Of a stretch of DNA of 64,000 nucleotides, positions 16,212 through 26,422 are shown piece by piece (positions within the stretch are counted from its first letter, which is position 1; every line of letters starts with the position of its first letter). The position numbers and the translations under genes are program-made. Below the pieces are notes generated by a model that was given only the letters and a program-made list of their open reading frames with translations, was not told the origin of the DNA and did no database searches. The stretch spans positions 1,941,957 to 2,005,956 of the forward strand of contig NZ_LT707409.1 in the NCBI RefSeq assembly GCF_900156875.1, written 5' to 3'. The DNA is from Robertmurraya dakarensis (GTDB lineage Bacteria; Bacillota; Bacilli; Bacillales; Cytobacillaceae).

Positions 16212-18093
16212 CGGCTAATTCGGATAGATAACTCCATCTTTCAATTAGGTATTCCAGCTTTTCATTTAATGTATTTTCTTCATTCATTAATGCTTGTGCT
16301 TTTTCAAAGTCGCTGCCCGTTTTGGTAATCTCATCAGATATTTCTTGCAGGCGCTCTTCTACACTTGCAATATCATCATCAATTTTTTCCCATTCTAGCT
16401 TTTCTTTATAGGTCATCTTTTTCTTTTTCGGTTTTTCTTGTTCTTGAACTTTCGGAATTTCACCTGCAGGCTTTTCTGCTGGTTCGATCCCCTTCTCTTT
16501 ATCACTTTCCAAAAACTCGGTGTAGTTTCCATAGAAAGAATCAATGACACCCTCTCCACGTAACACAAGAAGCTGCTGTGCAACTTTATCTAAGAAATAA
16601 CGATCATGGGATACGGTAATTACCACACCAGGAAAGTCATCCAAATAATCTTCTAGAACAGTTAATGTTTGTGTGTCTAAATCATTTGTCGGTTCATCCA
16701 AGAGAAGTACATTAGGCTCAGACATTAAGATTTTCAAAAGGTACAATCTACGCTTTTCTCCACCCGAAAGCTTTCGAATCGGAGTCCCATGAGTGTACGT
16801 TGGAAAAAGGAATCTTTCCAGCATTTGGGCAGCGGAAATCGTCTTTCCATCCGATGTTTGGACAACCTGAGCTGTCTCTTTCAAATATTCGATCATCCGT
16901 TTATTCTCATCCAAATCCTCATTTTCCTGTGTATAGTAGGCTACTTTCACCGTTTGTCCAACGATAATTTCTCCAGAATCCAACGGAATTTTCCCAGCAA
17001 GAATATTTAACATCGTCGATTTACCCGTTCCATTTCGTCCGACTATCCCTAAACGATCCCCAGGTTTTACCAGTAAATCAAAATGGTTCATGATCACTTG
17101 TGATCCGTATGCTTTGCTTGCATCCTTCACCTCAAAAACTTGCTTCCCCAGCCTGCTTCCGCTTAGTGACATATCCAGCTTGTCAGACGATTTAACCGAA
17201 GAAATCTGCTCATCCAGTGTTTCAAACCGCCCGATCCTTGCTTTTTGTTTAGTGGATCGCGCTTTGGCACCTCTTCGAATCCATTCCAGCTCACGTCGAA
17301 ATAAGTTCTTCTTCTTCTCTAAAGTCGCAGCTTCATTTTCTTCTCTAACTGCCTTTGCCTCTAAAAACGCAGCATAGTTACCTTTATAGCTATAAAGATT
17401 ACCGCCTTCCAGTTCAAACATGCGGTTTGTAACACGATCTAAGAAGTAGCGATCATGTGTCACGAGTAAAAGGGCTCCACTATAACGCGAAAGGTATTCC
17501 TCCAGCCATTTTACTGATTCATAATCCAAGTGGTTTGTCGGTTCATCTAAAATCAGTAAATCCGCTTCTTGTATAAGTACCTGTGCAAGAGCAACCCGCT
17601 TTTTCTGACCACCAGAAAGCTCCGATATCTTCTTATCATAAGCTTCAATCCCCAGCTTCGTTAAAATCGTCTTTGCATTTGTGCTCACGTCCCAGCCATC
17701 AATCGCATCCATCTTCCGTTGATATTCGTATAGATTCTCCTGAAGGCTTGAATCATTTGGTTTCGACTCTAATAACATCAGTGTCTGTTCATAGTCCCTT
17801 AAAAGTTTGAGAATCGGTGCATCCCCTTCAAAAACTTGCTCCAGAACAGTTAAATCATCCTTCAATAAAGGATCCTGTGCTGAATAAGCAATCTTATAAT
17901 CCTTTGCTTTTACAATTTCCCCTTCATCGGGCAAATCAACGCCAGCGACAATTTTAAGCAGAGACGATTTTCCTGTCCCGTTAACACCAATTAAACCGAC
18001 ACGTTCTTTTTCAGAAATCGTGAAAGAGATATCGTTAAACAGCTGTTTTTCTCCATATGTTTTTGACACATTTTCAATCGAGATCATCTTCAT
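16204..18093 (-). CDS. yfmR: ABC-F family translation factor YfmR
   Basis: 629-residue soluble ABC-F protein with two nucleotide-binding domains and no membrane part. Walker A motifs GVNGTGKSS (near residue 36) and GRNGTGKST (near 347), signature motifs LSGGQKKR and LSGGEKRR, and Walker B DEPTNHLD and DEPTNDLD are intact. A charged C-terminal coiled-coil extension follows (about 535-629). ABC-F proteins bind the ribosomal E site; B. subtilis YfmR relieves stalling at proline-rich sequences alongside EF-P. The ATG at 18093 overlaps the 3' end of ypgQ by 20 bases, so the two are co-transcribed. The ribosome binding site is weak. Confidence 0.92.
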   Translation of the reverse strand: MKMISIENVSKTYGEKQLFNDISFTISEKERVGLIGVNGTGKSSLLKIVAGVDLPDEGEIVKAKDYKIAYSAQDPLLKDDLTVLEQVFEGDAPILKLLRDYEQTLMLLESKPNDSSLQENLYEYQRKMDAIDGWDVSTNAKTILTKLGIEAYDKKISELSGGQKKRVALAQVLIQEADLLILDEPTNHLDYESVKWLEEYLSRYSGALLLVTHDRYFLDRVTNRMFELEGGNLYSYKGNYAAFLEAKAVREENEAATLEKKKNLFRRELEWIRRGAKARSTKQKARIGRFETLDEQISSVKSSDKLDMSLSGSRLGKQVFEVKDASKAYGSQVIMNHFDLLVKPGDRLGIVGRNGTGKSTMLNILAGKIPLDSGEIIVGQTVKVAYYTQENEDLDENKRMIEYLKETAQVVQTSDGKTISAAQMLERFLFPTYTHGTPIRKLSGGEKRRLYLLKILMSEPNVLLLDEPTNDLDTQTLTVLEDYLDDFPGVVITVSHDRYFLDKVAQQLLVLRGEGVIDSFYGNYTEFLESDKEKGIEPAEKPAGEIPKVQEQEKPKKKKMTYKEKLEWEKIDDDIASVEERLQEISDEITKTGSDFEKAQALMNEENTLNEKLEYLIERWSYLSELAEA

Positions 18094-18745
18094 ACTTACC
18101 ATTCCAGTCATTGTAAAATTCGTTCAAAAATAGCTCCATAAAGGCATGGCGTTTATCAGCTAATTTTTTTGCACTCTCTGTATTTAAGCGGTCCTTCAAC
18201 TTTAACAACTTTTCATAAAAATGATGAATCGAGGAAGATTTTCCTTTACGGTACTCTTCGATAGTCATATTTTCTCTAACCGTTAAAGAAGGGTCGTACA
18301 ACGCTTGTCCTTTATGTCCTCCATAGGCAAATGTTCTCGCTATTCCAATCGCGCCGATAGCATCAAGCCGGTCAGCATCCTGAACAATCTCAGCCTCAAC
18401 CGTTGGCAGCTCCTTAATTCCAGCGCTAAACGAGATACAATAAACAATTTCTTTGATCCGCTGCTTTTCTGTTGTATCAATCGCTAAAGCTTGAAGAAAG
18501 ACTTCAAGCTTTCCCTCTCCAGCTTCTTTAGAGACATTTATTTTTTCATCAGGAATATCATGCAGCAATGCTGCCATTTCAACCAAGAACGGGCTGCCTT
18601 TTCCTTCTTTTTCAGCGATATAAAGAGCCGCCTTACGAACTCTATCAATATGATACCAGTCATGACCGGTTGAGTCTTGTCCTAGTACTTCCTGTACAAA
18701 TTTTTCCGTTGCTTCAATTATATTTGCCTTGTTAATATCCTCCAC
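18074..18745 (-). CDS. ypgQ: HD-domain phosphohydrolase YpgQ
   Basis: 223-residue HD-superfamily protein. The metal-binding residues appear as H in GHDWYHIDRV (residue 28-38), HD in ALLHDIPDE (near 67) and D in VQDADRLDAIG (near 126), the usual H...HD...D pattern. The B. subtilis homologue has been characterised structurally as a dNTP-type pyrophosphohydrolase. GTG at 18745 is the start used, with GGGATGG upstream; it is not certain. The gene sits directly upstream of and overlaps yfmR. Confidence 0.88.
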   Translation of the reverse strand: MEDINKANIIEATEKFVQEVLGQDSTGHDWYHIDRVRKAALYIAEKEGKGSPFLVEMAALLHDIPDEKINVSKEAGEGKLEVFLQALAIDTTEKQRIKEIVYCISFSAGIKELPTVEAEIVQDADRLDAIGAIGIARTFAYGGHKGQALYDPSLTVRENMTIEEYRKGKSSSIHHFYEKLLKLKDRLNTESAKKLADKRHAFMELFLNEFYNDWNGKYEDDLD

Positions 18746-18833
18746 CTGCTTTCCATCCCTTTTATTTTACCATGAAGTCACATTAATCGCTTCATGGGGT
18801 CATATAGGCAAAAAAAAAAGCGCTGTTTTAGCG

Positions 18834-19670
18834 CTACTTGTACCAGCCAACACCTAATGTGTTTTCTCCAGCGTGAACACCTATTGTTGCTCCCAGTGGA
18901 TAGCAGCCAAAGGTTATATCCGGAAACAGTTCTGACAATTCACTCTTCCACTTTTCTGCTTCATCAGCATGAAGACCGTAGAGTAGATATACTTCTTTAA
19001 AATGATGCTTGTTATAGGACTCTCTTAAATAACTGATAATTTTATCCTTTGCTTTTTTCTCACTGCGAACCTTTTCCTTTATCGATAATACTCCATCGGA
19101 CAACTGTATGATCGGTTTAATATTGAGCATACTGCCAAGGAACAACTGCAGTCCAGACATCCTCCCGCTGCGATGTAGTTGTTCAAGACTCCCAACAAGC
19201 ACATAGACCTCATATGAATCTCTCATTCTTTCAATCTTATCTTTTACGTCCTCAATGCTTAAACCGTTTGAAAGCCATTCCATCCCTTTTTTAATTTGCA
19301 CAGTTATTGGATAAGATAGAATTTTAGAATCAATCGTGATCACAGGAACATCAACTAATTGGGAAGCTTGTTCACTTGAAGACACAGTACCGCTTAACTG
19401 GGAAGATATTAATATCGAAATGATGCTTTCATATTTTTCTGCTAATTTTTCATACAAATCTTTAAAGGCTCCAACAGAAGGCTGAGATGTTTTCGGGGGG
19501 CTTGACAACGCTTTCAATCGATTGTAGAGCTCATCAGGGGTTAAATCACTATCTAAATACTCTTTTCCATCTAATACAATGGACATCGGCACCGTATAAA
19601 TATCAGGATGACCCTTTAATTGCTCATCCAAAAAAGCAGTGCTGTCTGTCACCCAAGCCACCTTCCTCAT
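18834..19670 (-). CDS. DegV family fatty acid-binding protein
   Basis: 278-residue DegV protein. Typical features are the opening VAWVTDSTAFL, the PKTSQPSVGAF motif near residue 59 that contacts the carboxylate of a bound fatty acid, and the closing HAGENTLGVGWY. DegV/FakB proteins present exogenous fatty acids to the kinase FakA for phosphorylation. No fakA is in the window. The ATG at 19670 has AAGGAGGAAG upstream; the frame is open to 19727 but without a site there. Confidence 0.92.
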   Translation of the reverse strand: MRKVAWVTDSTAFLDEQLKGHPDIYTVPMSIVLDGKEYLDSDLTPDELYNRLKALSSPPKTSQPSVGAFKDLYEKLAEKYESIISILISSQLSGTVSSSEQASQLVDVPVITIDSKILSYPITVQIKKGMEWLSNGLSIEDVKDKIERMRDSYEVYVLVGSLEQLHRSGRMSGLQLFLGSMLNIKPIIQLSDGVLSIKEKVRSEKKAKDKIISYLRESYNKHHFKEVYLLYGLHADEAEKWKSELSELFPDITFGCYPLGATIGVHAGENTLGVGWYK

Positions 19671-19756
19671 ATTTAACTTCCTCCTTAAATAAGACCTGAT
19701 CATAATAACAGATATTAAATAAATCATACTTTTATTCCTATAATAGTTCTAAGGTT

Positions 19757-20293
19757 CTAGGCAAAATTCCTTCTAAGGATTTTATTTATCTTTTCTAAAG
19801 AGCGGATCATGTAGTCTACCATCTCAACCACATCATCCATTTGATCTTCAAATATAAGTCGATTAAAATCAATCACGATTTCTTTTCGTATCATATCAGC
19901 ATCCTGAAAAGGATCAACCTTCATAATATGCTTTATGTTTCGTCCATTTCCCCAAATTGTCTTAAGCTCATTATCTATTTCCTCATGAAGTAACCTATTA
20001 TTCAGATGTGTCATCACAAAGGTTATAAAAATTGCTGTACCTGCTAAACGCTCTGATAAAGAAGCTGGCAGGAGTTCAGCAGCTAAATTTTCTAAAGCAG
20101 CTTCCATCGAAAACTCGCATTTTACAGCTTCATCATTTGATAATGAGAATGTCACATCATAGCTTCTAGATAACTTTGCCATGTTCATTATGTCATTTCT
20201 ATCAACTATTGTAATTTCCCCTTCTAAATCACAGTCATATAAAGCGCCTTCTATCACTACCTTCATATTTTCAAATGCTGTTGGGTCAAACAC
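19757..20293 (-). CDS. conserved hypothetical protein
   Basis: 178-residue acidic protein that I do not recognise. It begins MFDPTAFENMKVVIEGALYD and has no signal peptide; one moderately hydrophobic stretch (ERLAGTAIFITFVMTHLN, about residues 83-100) could be a buried helix rather than a membrane segment. It is encoded between degV and fhs on the same strand with good codon use and an intact frame, so it is probably a real gene. Confidence 0.65.
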   Translation of the reverse strand: MFDPTAFENMKVVIEGALYDCDLEGEITIVDRNDIMNMAKLSRSYDVTFSLSNDEAVKCEFSMEAALENLAAELLPASLSERLAGTAIFITFVMTHLNNRLLHEEIDNELKTIWGNGRNIKHIMKVDPFQDADMIRKEIVIDFNRLIFEDQMDDVVEMVDYMIRSLEKINKILRRNFA

Positions 20294-20331
20294 ATGATCA
20301 CCTCATTATATGGATAATATCGATAAAAAAT

Positions 20332-20361
20332 GAACGGTAAAGGAAATTCCCTCTACCGTTC
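20332..20361 (-). terminator. fhs terminator
   Basis: Inverted repeat GAACGGTA / TACCGTTC, followed on the minus strand by ATTTTTTATC. Confidence 0.8.
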
Positions 20362-20367
20362 CAAGCA

Positions 20368-22056
20368 TCAAAATAAACCAATTGCATTTCCTTCATCATC
20401 TACGTCCATCTTCAATGCAGCAGGGACTTTAGGCAGTCCTGGCATCGTCATCACATCGCCTGTTAAAGCAACGATGAAACCAGCTCCGATGGAAGGCTTT
20501 AGTTCCCGAACAGTTACAGTAAATTCTTCTGGTCTTCCAAGCTTTGCAGGATCATCTGATAGTGAATACTGGGTTTTCGCCATACAAACAGGGAGACTTC
20601 CCCATCCGAATTCACTAAACTGCTCAAGTTGTTTTCTAGCTTTTGACGAAAACTCCACATCTCTTCCACCATACACTTTTTGCACAATCTTGCGGATTTT
20701 GTTATCAATCGAGTCAGAGAGTTCATATAAAGGAGTGAAATTAGCTTCATTTTTTTCAATAACACTTATAACTCTTTCTGCTAGCGCTAATCCACCTTCC
20801 CCGCCTTTTTCCCATACTTCTGTCAGTTCAACGGGGAGATTGTGTTCTCTGCATAAATCTAATAATGTTTTAATTTCTTGATCACTATCTGTAATGAATT
20901 TATTAATAGCTATCACAAATGGCAAGCCAAAACTTTGAACCGTTTCGGTATGCTTCTTTAAGTTCATAAAACCATTTTCAAGTGCAGCAATATTCTCGTC
21001 ACGAAGGTCAGGTTTCGAAACCCCTCCATGCATTTTTAATGCCCGGATGGTTGCCACAATTACAACAGCTTCTGGTTTAAAATCAGCATTCCTTGCTTTA
21101 ATATTTAAAAACTTTTCTGCGCCAAGATCTGCTCCGAATCCCGCTTCTGTAATAACATAATCCGCGAGCCTTGAAGCAGCAACTGTCGCAATTACACTAT
21201 TGCAGCCATGAGCAATATTCGCAAATGGTCCACCATGCACCAGCGCCGGCGTATGTTCAATCGTTTGAACGAGGTTCGGTTTTATTGCATCTTTTAAAAG
21301 CAGCGTCAGCGCTCCCTCTACGCCCAAATCTCCTACAGTAATCGGTTTATTATTCCTATTATAAGCAACGACCATTCGAGCTAATCTATTTTTTAAATCT
21401 TTTATATCAGAAGATAGACAAAGTACAGCCATGATTTCAGAAGCTACTGTTATATCAAAGCCATCTTCACGGGGAACACCTTGCGTAGGACCTCCCAAAC
21501 CCACCACTACTTTTCTTAAAGCTCGATCATTTAAGTCGACTGCTCGTTTCCAAACAATTCGCCTTTGATCAATGCCAAGTTGATTCCCTTGTTGCATATG
21601 ATTATCAATTAGGGCTGCTAAAGCATTATTGGCCGTTGTGATTGCATGGAAATCCCCTGTAAAATGCAGATTAATATCTTCCATCGGCAGAACCTGTGCA
21701 TATCCGCCGCCAGTCGCTCCGCCTTTTATTCCCATCGTCGGACCTAAAGATGGTTCACGTAAGGCAATCATCACCTTCTTATTCAATCGCTGAAAAGCAT
21801 CCCCTAACCCCACCGTAACAGTTGACTTCCCTTCTCCTGCAGGCGTTGGATTAATCGATGTTACTAAAATCACTTTCCCACTTGTATTATTTTGAATTTT
21901 ATTTAATGTGTCATATGTAAGTTTAGCTTTGTATTTACCATAAAGCTCGATATCATCTTCCGTTAGACCAAGATACTTTGCTACTTCTAAAATGGGTTTC
22001 ATTTCTGCTTTTTGAGCAATTTCAATATCAGATTTCACATTGTGATTTACACTCAT
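20368..22056 (-). CDS. fhs: formate-tetrahydrofolate ligase
   Basis: 562-residue enzyme that makes 10-formyl-tetrahydrofolate from formate, THF and ATP. The P-loop [16 protein letters not shown] is near residue 72, and the folate/formate region [12 protein letters not shown] near 302 is intact. The length is normal for the family (about 555-560). It is monocistronic, with a clear terminator after the stop. B. subtilis 168 lacks this gene but many other bacilli carry it. It faces away from metA, and both serve methyl-group metabolism, though no shared regulation is visible. Confidence 0.97.
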   Translation of the reverse strand: MSVNHNVKSDIEIAQKAEMKPILEVAKYLGLTEDDIELYGKYKAKLTYDTLNKIQNNTSGKVILVTSINPTPAGEGKSTVTVGLGDAFQRLNKKVMIALREPSLGPTMGIKGGATGGGYAQVLPMEDINLHFTGDFHAITTANNALAALIDNHMQQGNQLGIDQRRIVWKRAVDLNDRALRKVVVGLGGPTQGVPREDGFDITVASEIMAVLCLSSDIKDLKNRLARMVVAYNRNNKPITVGDLGVEGALTLLLKDAIKPNLVQTIEHTPALVHGGPFANIAHGCNSVIATVAASRLADYVITEAGFGADLGAEKFLNIKARNADFKPEAVVIVATIRALKMHGGVSKPDLRDENIAALENGFMNLKKHTETVQSFGLPFVIAINKFITDSDQEIKTLLDLCREHNLPVELTEVWEKGGEGGLALAERVISVIEKNEANFTPLYELSDSIDNKIRKIVQKVYGGRDVEFSSKARKQLEQFSEFGWGSLPVCMAKTQYSLSDDPAKLGRPEEFTVTVRELKPSIGAGFIVALTGDVMTMPGLPKVPAALKMDVDDEGNAIGLF

Positions 22057-22140
22057 TACGTAACCCCCATTATCATTACTTTCGTCCTTTTTATTGTATC
22101 ATTCAATTAGCTGAATAATTGTGATATTTTTTCAAAAGGA

Positions 22141-22169
22141 TTGATACATGATTTAAAGCTATATATAAT
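22141..22169 (+). promoter_or_regulatory. sigma-A promoter of metA
   Basis: TTGATA (22141) and TATAAT (22164) with a 17-base spacer, predicting a transcript start near 22176. The leader would be about 34 bases, too short for an S-box riboswitch. Confidence 0.8.
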
Positions 22170-22209
22170 AAGAAATAATTGACAGTGGGAACAAGGGGGA
22201 GATGATCAA

Positions 22210-23118
22210 TTGCCTATTAAAATACCAAAACGGTTACCAGCAAGAGAGATTTTAGAAGAAGAAAATATCTTTATTATGGATGAAGACAGGGCAAAGACTC
22301 AGGATATTCGACCGCTGAATATAATAATATTGAACTTAATGCCTGAGAAGGAGAAAACCGAAGCACAACTATTACGTGTGCTGGGTAATACTCCCTTACA
22401 AGTAAACATCTCATTTTTGCAAACGGCAACTTACCAATCTAGGAATACAAGCCAGCTCCATCTCGATCAATTCTATACCACCTTCTCGGATATTAGAAAC
22501 CGAAAATATGATGGAATGATTATCACTGGTGCGCCTGTAGAATTGATGTCATTTGAAGATGTCGATTACTGGGAAGAGCTTAAAGAAATCATGGATTGGT
22601 CTGCTAGCAACGTAACCTCCACTCTTCATATTTGCTGGGGAGCGCAGGCTGCATTATATCATCACTTTGGAATAGGAAAATTTGAACTTCCTAAGAAATG
22701 TTCAGGCATTTTTTCTCATGTTGTCAGCGATCGTTCCGAAAAGCTGTTAACTGGATTTGATGATATTTATTTGGCACCGCATTCACGCTATACAGATGTT
22801 GAAAAGGCTCAAGTGGAAAATCATCCAGATGTTAAGCTTTTATCCTATTCAGAAGAAGCAGGGCCATTTATCATGAGTGCCAACAATGGCAGACAAATTA
22901 TGATAACAGGCCACCTGGAATATGATGCGACTACATTAAGCGAAGAATACAAGCGCGATCGAGAAAAAGGTCTTGATGCTCATCTTCCACTGTATTATTT
23001 TCCTGATAATAACCCAAACAAACAGCCGTTAAACCGCTGGCGTTCACACGCACACCTGCTTTTCTCTAATTGGTTGAATTATTATGTTTACCAGCAGACA
23101 CCATTCGAATGGCAATAA
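22210..23118 (+). CDS. metAA: homoserine O-acetyltransferase (MetA type)
   Basis: 302-residue MetA enzyme acylating homoserine at the start of methionine synthesis. The catalytic cysteine is C142 ([10 protein letters not shown]), with H235 and E237 in TGHLEYD. Residue 111 is Glu ([11 protein letters not shown]), and published work on Bacillus cereus MetA shows that Glu111 selects acetyl-CoA whereas Gly selects succinyl-CoA, so this should be an acetyltransferase despite frequent succinyltransferase labels. The TTG start at 22210 has GGGGGAGATGATCAA upstream. A hairpin terminator follows at 23153. Confidence 0.95.
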   Translation: MPIKIPKRLPAREILEEENIFIMDEDRAKTQDIRPLNIIILNLMPEKEKTEAQLLRVLGNTPLQVNISFLQTATYQSRNTSQLHLDQFYTTFSDIRNRKYDGMIITGAPVELMSFEDVDYWEELKEIMDWSASNVTSTLHICWGAQAALYHHFGIGKFELPKKCSGIFSHVVSDRSEKLLTGFDDIYLAPHSRYTDVEKAQVENHPDVKLLSYSEEAGPFIMSANNGRQIMITGHLEYDATTLSEEYKRDREKGLDAHLPLYYFPDNNPNKQPLNRWRSHAHLLFSNWLNYYVYQQTPFEWQ

Positions 23119-23152
23119 ATGAAGGCGAAAGGTCGAATCTAATGAAGTAAAA

Positions 23153-23177
23153 AAGCATCCTCAAGGATGCTTTTTTG
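23153..23177 (+). terminator. metA terminator
   Basis: AAGCATCCT / AAGGATGCTT stem followed by TTTTTTG, about 35 bases after the metA stop. Confidence 0.85.
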
Positions 23178-23243
23178 TTTACAGTAAAGAAAGTTGTGGA
23201 AAACTAGTAGAAAATTACATAAAAGCAAGAAGGAAGTGTTTAC

Positions 23244-23462
23244 ATGAACGAAGAAAAACTAGTCGCAGTACAGCGTAATTATTTCGGTGATATCATTAGT
23301 TTTCAAACATCTGAAGGAAGAATCATCTCCTACCGTAAAGCACTGCAGGAGGTAGAGCAGGGGAATATCGTCGGGGTTGAAATCATTGAGCAGCAGGATG
23401 GTCATCTTTCTTTAGAAACACAATCCGCAGATGGATTTGATCAGTATCCAACGATTTATTAA
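23244..23462 (+). CDS. DUF3892-type small protein
   Basis: 72-residue protein with a beta-rich pattern: LVAVQRNYFGDIISFQTSEG followed by ALQEVEQGNIVGVEII. This is the layout of DUF3892, small proteins of unknown function common in Firmicutes. The start has GAAGGAAGTG upstream. It stands alone between metA and mntR. Confidence 0.75.
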   Translation: MNEEKLVAVQRNYFGDIISFQTSEGRIISYRKALQEVEQGNIVGVEIIEQQDGHLSLETQSADGFDQYPTIY

Positions 23463-23603
23463 GCTATATATTGAAAAATCAGATGCTGTTACATTTACAC
23501 AATCCGGCTGGGCAGGTAAAAACCTGTCCACATTACATTAACGGGGGCCAAACTGCCATCTTATCCAGCAGGCAGGTCTGTCATGTATGAGTACAATGGG
23601 CTC
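23463..23603. other. structured intergenic region without a gene
   Basis: About 140 bases between DUF3892 and mntR contain an 8-bp hairpin (GGGCAGGT / ACCTGTCC, 23510-23529, one G-U pair) and a second possible stem around GGCAG / CTGCC. There is no U-tract and no reading frame. It may be the mntR 3' region or a small RNA; neither can be shown. Confidence 0.3.
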
Positions 23604-24035
23604 CTACTTACAATCTTGTTCTTCATTCTTCATTTGAATCATTCTTAATGCTTCTATCCGCGATTTATCCTCTTCAAAAAATTCTACTAAATCTCCAATC
23701 CTATCAATGGCATTCCAACTTAGATGATGTTCTATGCCTTCCACATCGTTATAAATATTTTCTTCAAGCACACCAATCGTTCTCAGGAGCTGCTCTAGCA
23801 GTTCGTGACGATAAACTAACCGCTTCCCTACCTTTTTACCCTTAGGTGTTAATACCAAGCCCCGGTACTTTTCATAGACTAGATATTCGTCTTTATCCAG
23901 TTTTTGCACCATCTTCGTTACAGATGAGGGATGGACAGACAAGGCCTCAGCAATATCTGAAACGCGTGCATAGCCTTTCTCTTCAATTAGGATATAAATT
24001 TGTTCAATATAATCTTCCATACTTGGTGTTGGCAT
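23604..24035 (-). CDS. mntR: manganese-dependent transcriptional regulator MntR
   Basis: 143-residue DtxR-family repressor. The N-terminal winged helix ([20 protein letters not shown]) is followed by the dimerisation and metal-binding domain. All Mn2+ ligands known from B. subtilis MntR are at the same numbers: D8, E11, H77, E99, E102 and H103. There is no SH3-like domain, as expected for the MntR branch. The ATG at 24035 follows GGGAGGGTG. No manganese transporter gene is adjacent; the TerC gene at 9.9 kb is the only Mn2+-linked gene nearby. Confidence 0.96.
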   Translation of the reverse strand: MPTPSMEDYIEQIYILIEEKGYARVSDIAEALSVHPSSVTKMVQKLDKDEYLVYEKYRGLVLTPKGKKVGKRLVYRHELLEQLLRTIGVLEENIYNDVEGIEHHLSWNAIDRIGDLVEFFEEDKSRIEALRMIQMKNEEQDCK

Positions 24036-24104
24036 CCCGCACCCTCCATTATGTCAACAGTCATATTAAAAGTTTACTATATAAAGGTTATTGAAACAAG
24101 AAGA

Positions 24105-26270
24105 TCAGCCGTTATCTGCTGATACAAACAAGAACTTCACTTTTTGGTCTTTTTCCTCCCAGGCGAGCTTTGCATCAAATGTTTTAGCCTTTCCTTGAAA
24201 ACCTTGAATCAGTTCTGTTGTTCCTTCAGCTAATAGATGTTTGATCTGTTTCTGTGTAATGGATTTTCCTAGTATCTTTTTAGATATCGTGAATGAACAA
24301 TTATTACTTTGATATTTAGAGCACCCATAAAAATTCCCCTTATCGACCACATCTCCATTACACAGTTTGCAGGATCCAAGTTTCACTGTTCTTCTAGATT
24401 TAGTTTGCTTTCCTGGCTGGAAACCTTCTTGGTCCTCTGGCGCAAAAGTCCACTTGTCCGCCTCTTGAACAGCTGACGAAATAATATGAGTAACCATTTT
24501 CTCTGTGAGCTCCATAAAATGTTTTGGAGATGCTTCACCTTCTGTTATCTCTTTGAGACGCTGCTCCCATTTCGCTGTCATTTCAGGAGAGGCCAAAATT
24601 TCTTCCCCAATCGCCTGTACTAAAATTTTTGCTTTTGCTGTTGCGTACACGAGGTTTTTCGTGATTTGAATATACTTGCGGTCTTTAAGCATCGTAATGA
24701 TCCCGGCTCTTGTCGCCTCAGTTCCTAAACCTTCCGTTTTCATTAGTACTTTCTCAAGCTCTTTATCCTCAATATGCTTGCCGGCACTTTTCATTAATGT
24801 AATCAGCTGGCCCTCTGTATACCTTTTGGGTGGCTGTGTCTTGCTCTCCTTTACATCAACTTTTGCTACATGGCCTTTATCGCCTTTTGTTAACACAGGC
24901 AGCAATGGTTCCTTCGTTTTTTCCTGCTGCGGAATGACTTTCCTCCAGCCCTCTTCAAGCTGAACCTTTCCTTTTGTTTCGAACATGGCACGACCATCCA
25001 CCAATGTCTTCACTGTTGTGTATTCTGTTACCGATTTCCCATAGTGCGCAGCAATTAAACTTCTTACAATAAGATCATACAATTTCTGTTCATCGCTGCT
25101 TAGTCTTGCGATATTGGGAACTTGCTCAGTTGGAATAATCGCGTAGTGGTCAGTTACCTTCTGGTCATTTACAAAGCGTTTATTATTGCTTATTGATGGG
25201 TGAGGAAGCGGGAAAAGGTTAGAGTAATCTGCAATTTTTTCTATTTTTGCTAAAATTTCTGGAAAAGCTTCGGCCTCTCCAGCAGTTACATGCCTTGAAT
25301 CGGAACGAGGGTAAGAAACAATCCCTTTTTGATATAATTTTTGTAAAACATCCAGCGTTTTCTTTGGTGGAAATTTGAAACGCCGATTTGCCTCAGCCTG
25401 CAGGGAAGACAAATTGTAGAGAAGCGGCGGTAGATAATCCTTTTTTTCTGCCTGCACTTCAGTTATTTCTGCTGGTTTATTTTCACAAAAAGCAGCGATT
25501 TTTTCGGCTAATTCTTTTGAGTCAATTCTAGACTCGCCATCTTTCTCCCATTTTCCTTTGTACTTTTTACCATCCATTTGGAAGTTTGCTAGTACCTCCC
25601 AAAACGGCTCTGATACAAAGGATTCTATTTCTTTTTCTCTTTTAACAATTAATGCTAAAGTAGGTGTCTGCACCCTGCCGACCGAAAATACATCTGCAAA
25701 ACCCTTTTTTTGCAGGAGCAGGCTATATAACCTTGAAGCATTCATTCCTACAATCCAATCCGCACAAGCTCTAGTGTAGGCTTCGTAGTAAAGATTTCTC
25801 GTATCATTCTCTGATAATAACGACAAAAATCCTTCTTTAATGGATTTAGGTGTTAATGAAGAAATCCATAGTCTTTTCATCGGTTTCCTGCATTGCAAGA
25901 GACGAAGGATATTCCGAACGATTAGTTCCCCTTCTCGACCAGCATCTCCCGCATGGATGATTTCAGAAACTTTTGGGTCATTCAACAGATTTTTAATGAC
26001 ATTAAATTGCTTGTATTTATCTTTTGTTACTTCATATTGAAATTGAGATGGAATCATCGGGAGCGTCTCGATAGACCACTTTTTCCAGTTCGATTCATAT
26101 TTCTCTGGAGCTACTAACTGGCAAATGTGGCCGATCGCCCAAGTGACATAAGCTCCATTAGGGAATATTTCATTTGGGTATATTTCAACATATCCTTGAT
26201 TCTTCTTTATTTTAAATATCGATGCGAGTGTTAAACCCTGGTCAGGTTTTTCTGCGATAATCAATTTCAT
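24105..26270 (-). CDS. topB: DNA topoisomerase III
   Basis: 721-residue type IA topoisomerase. The TOPRIM acidic motif is in IIHAGDAGREGELIVR near residue 100, and the catalytic tyrosine is in GIVSYPRSDSRHV near residue 313. A C-terminal zinc-ribbon-like segment (CKLCNGD ... YGCSKYQSNNC) covers about residues 640-670. TopB decatenates single-stranded or replication intermediates, often with a RecQ helicase. The leader contains a 9-bp AT-rich hairpin. Confidence 0.95.
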   Translation of the reverse strand: MKLIIAEKPDQGLTLASIFKIKKNQGYVEIYPNEIFPNGAYVTWAIGHICQLVAPEKYESNWKKWSIETLPMIPSQFQYEVTKDKYKQFNVIKNLLNDPKVSEIIHAGDAGREGELIVRNILRLLQCRKPMKRLWISSLTPKSIKEGFLSLLSENDTRNLYYEAYTRACADWIVGMNASRLYSLLLQKKGFADVFSVGRVQTPTLALIVKREKEIESFVSEPFWEVLANFQMDGKKYKGKWEKDGESRIDSKELAEKIAAFCENKPAEITEVQAEKKDYLPPLLYNLSSLQAEANRRFKFPPKKTLDVLQKLYQKGIVSYPRSDSRHVTAGEAEAFPEILAKIEKIADYSNLFPLPHPSISNNKRFVNDQKVTDHYAIIPTEQVPNIARLSSDEQKLYDLIVRSLIAAHYGKSVTEYTTVKTLVDGRAMFETKGKVQLEEGWRKVIPQQEKTKEPLLPVLTKGDKGHVAKVDVKESKTQPPKRYTEGQLITLMKSAGKHIEDKELEKVLMKTEGLGTEATRAGIITMLKDRKYIQITKNLVYATAKAKILVQAIGEEILASPEMTAKWEQRLKEITEGEASPKHFMELTEKMVTHIISSAVQEADKWTFAPEDQEGFQPGKQTKSRRTVKLGSCKLCNGDVVDKGNFYGCSKYQSNNCSFTISKKILGKSITQKQIKHLLAEGTTELIQGFQGKAKTFDAKLAWEEKDQKVKFLFVSADNG

Positions 26271-26422
26271 GTTTCTGCCCCTTTTACTAGCAAAAATAAG
26301 TAGATTTATATTCTAATCTTAATCTACTTCTTACGTAAAGTGTTACTTTATATTTTACACGTTTATGACAAACCTTGCTTAGTAATTAAAAAAAGAAAAA
26401 ACTCCCTACTGGAAGTTCTTCT

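Noticed and set aside
20330-20881. 183-codon frame antisense to fhs
   Set aside because: Lies wholly opposite the conserved fhs gene, low-complexity composition, no ribosome binding site; a shadow frame.
22057-22209. Possible S-box (SAM) riboswitch before metA
   Set aside because: None of the conserved S-box helices is present and the promoter leaves only about 34 leader bases.
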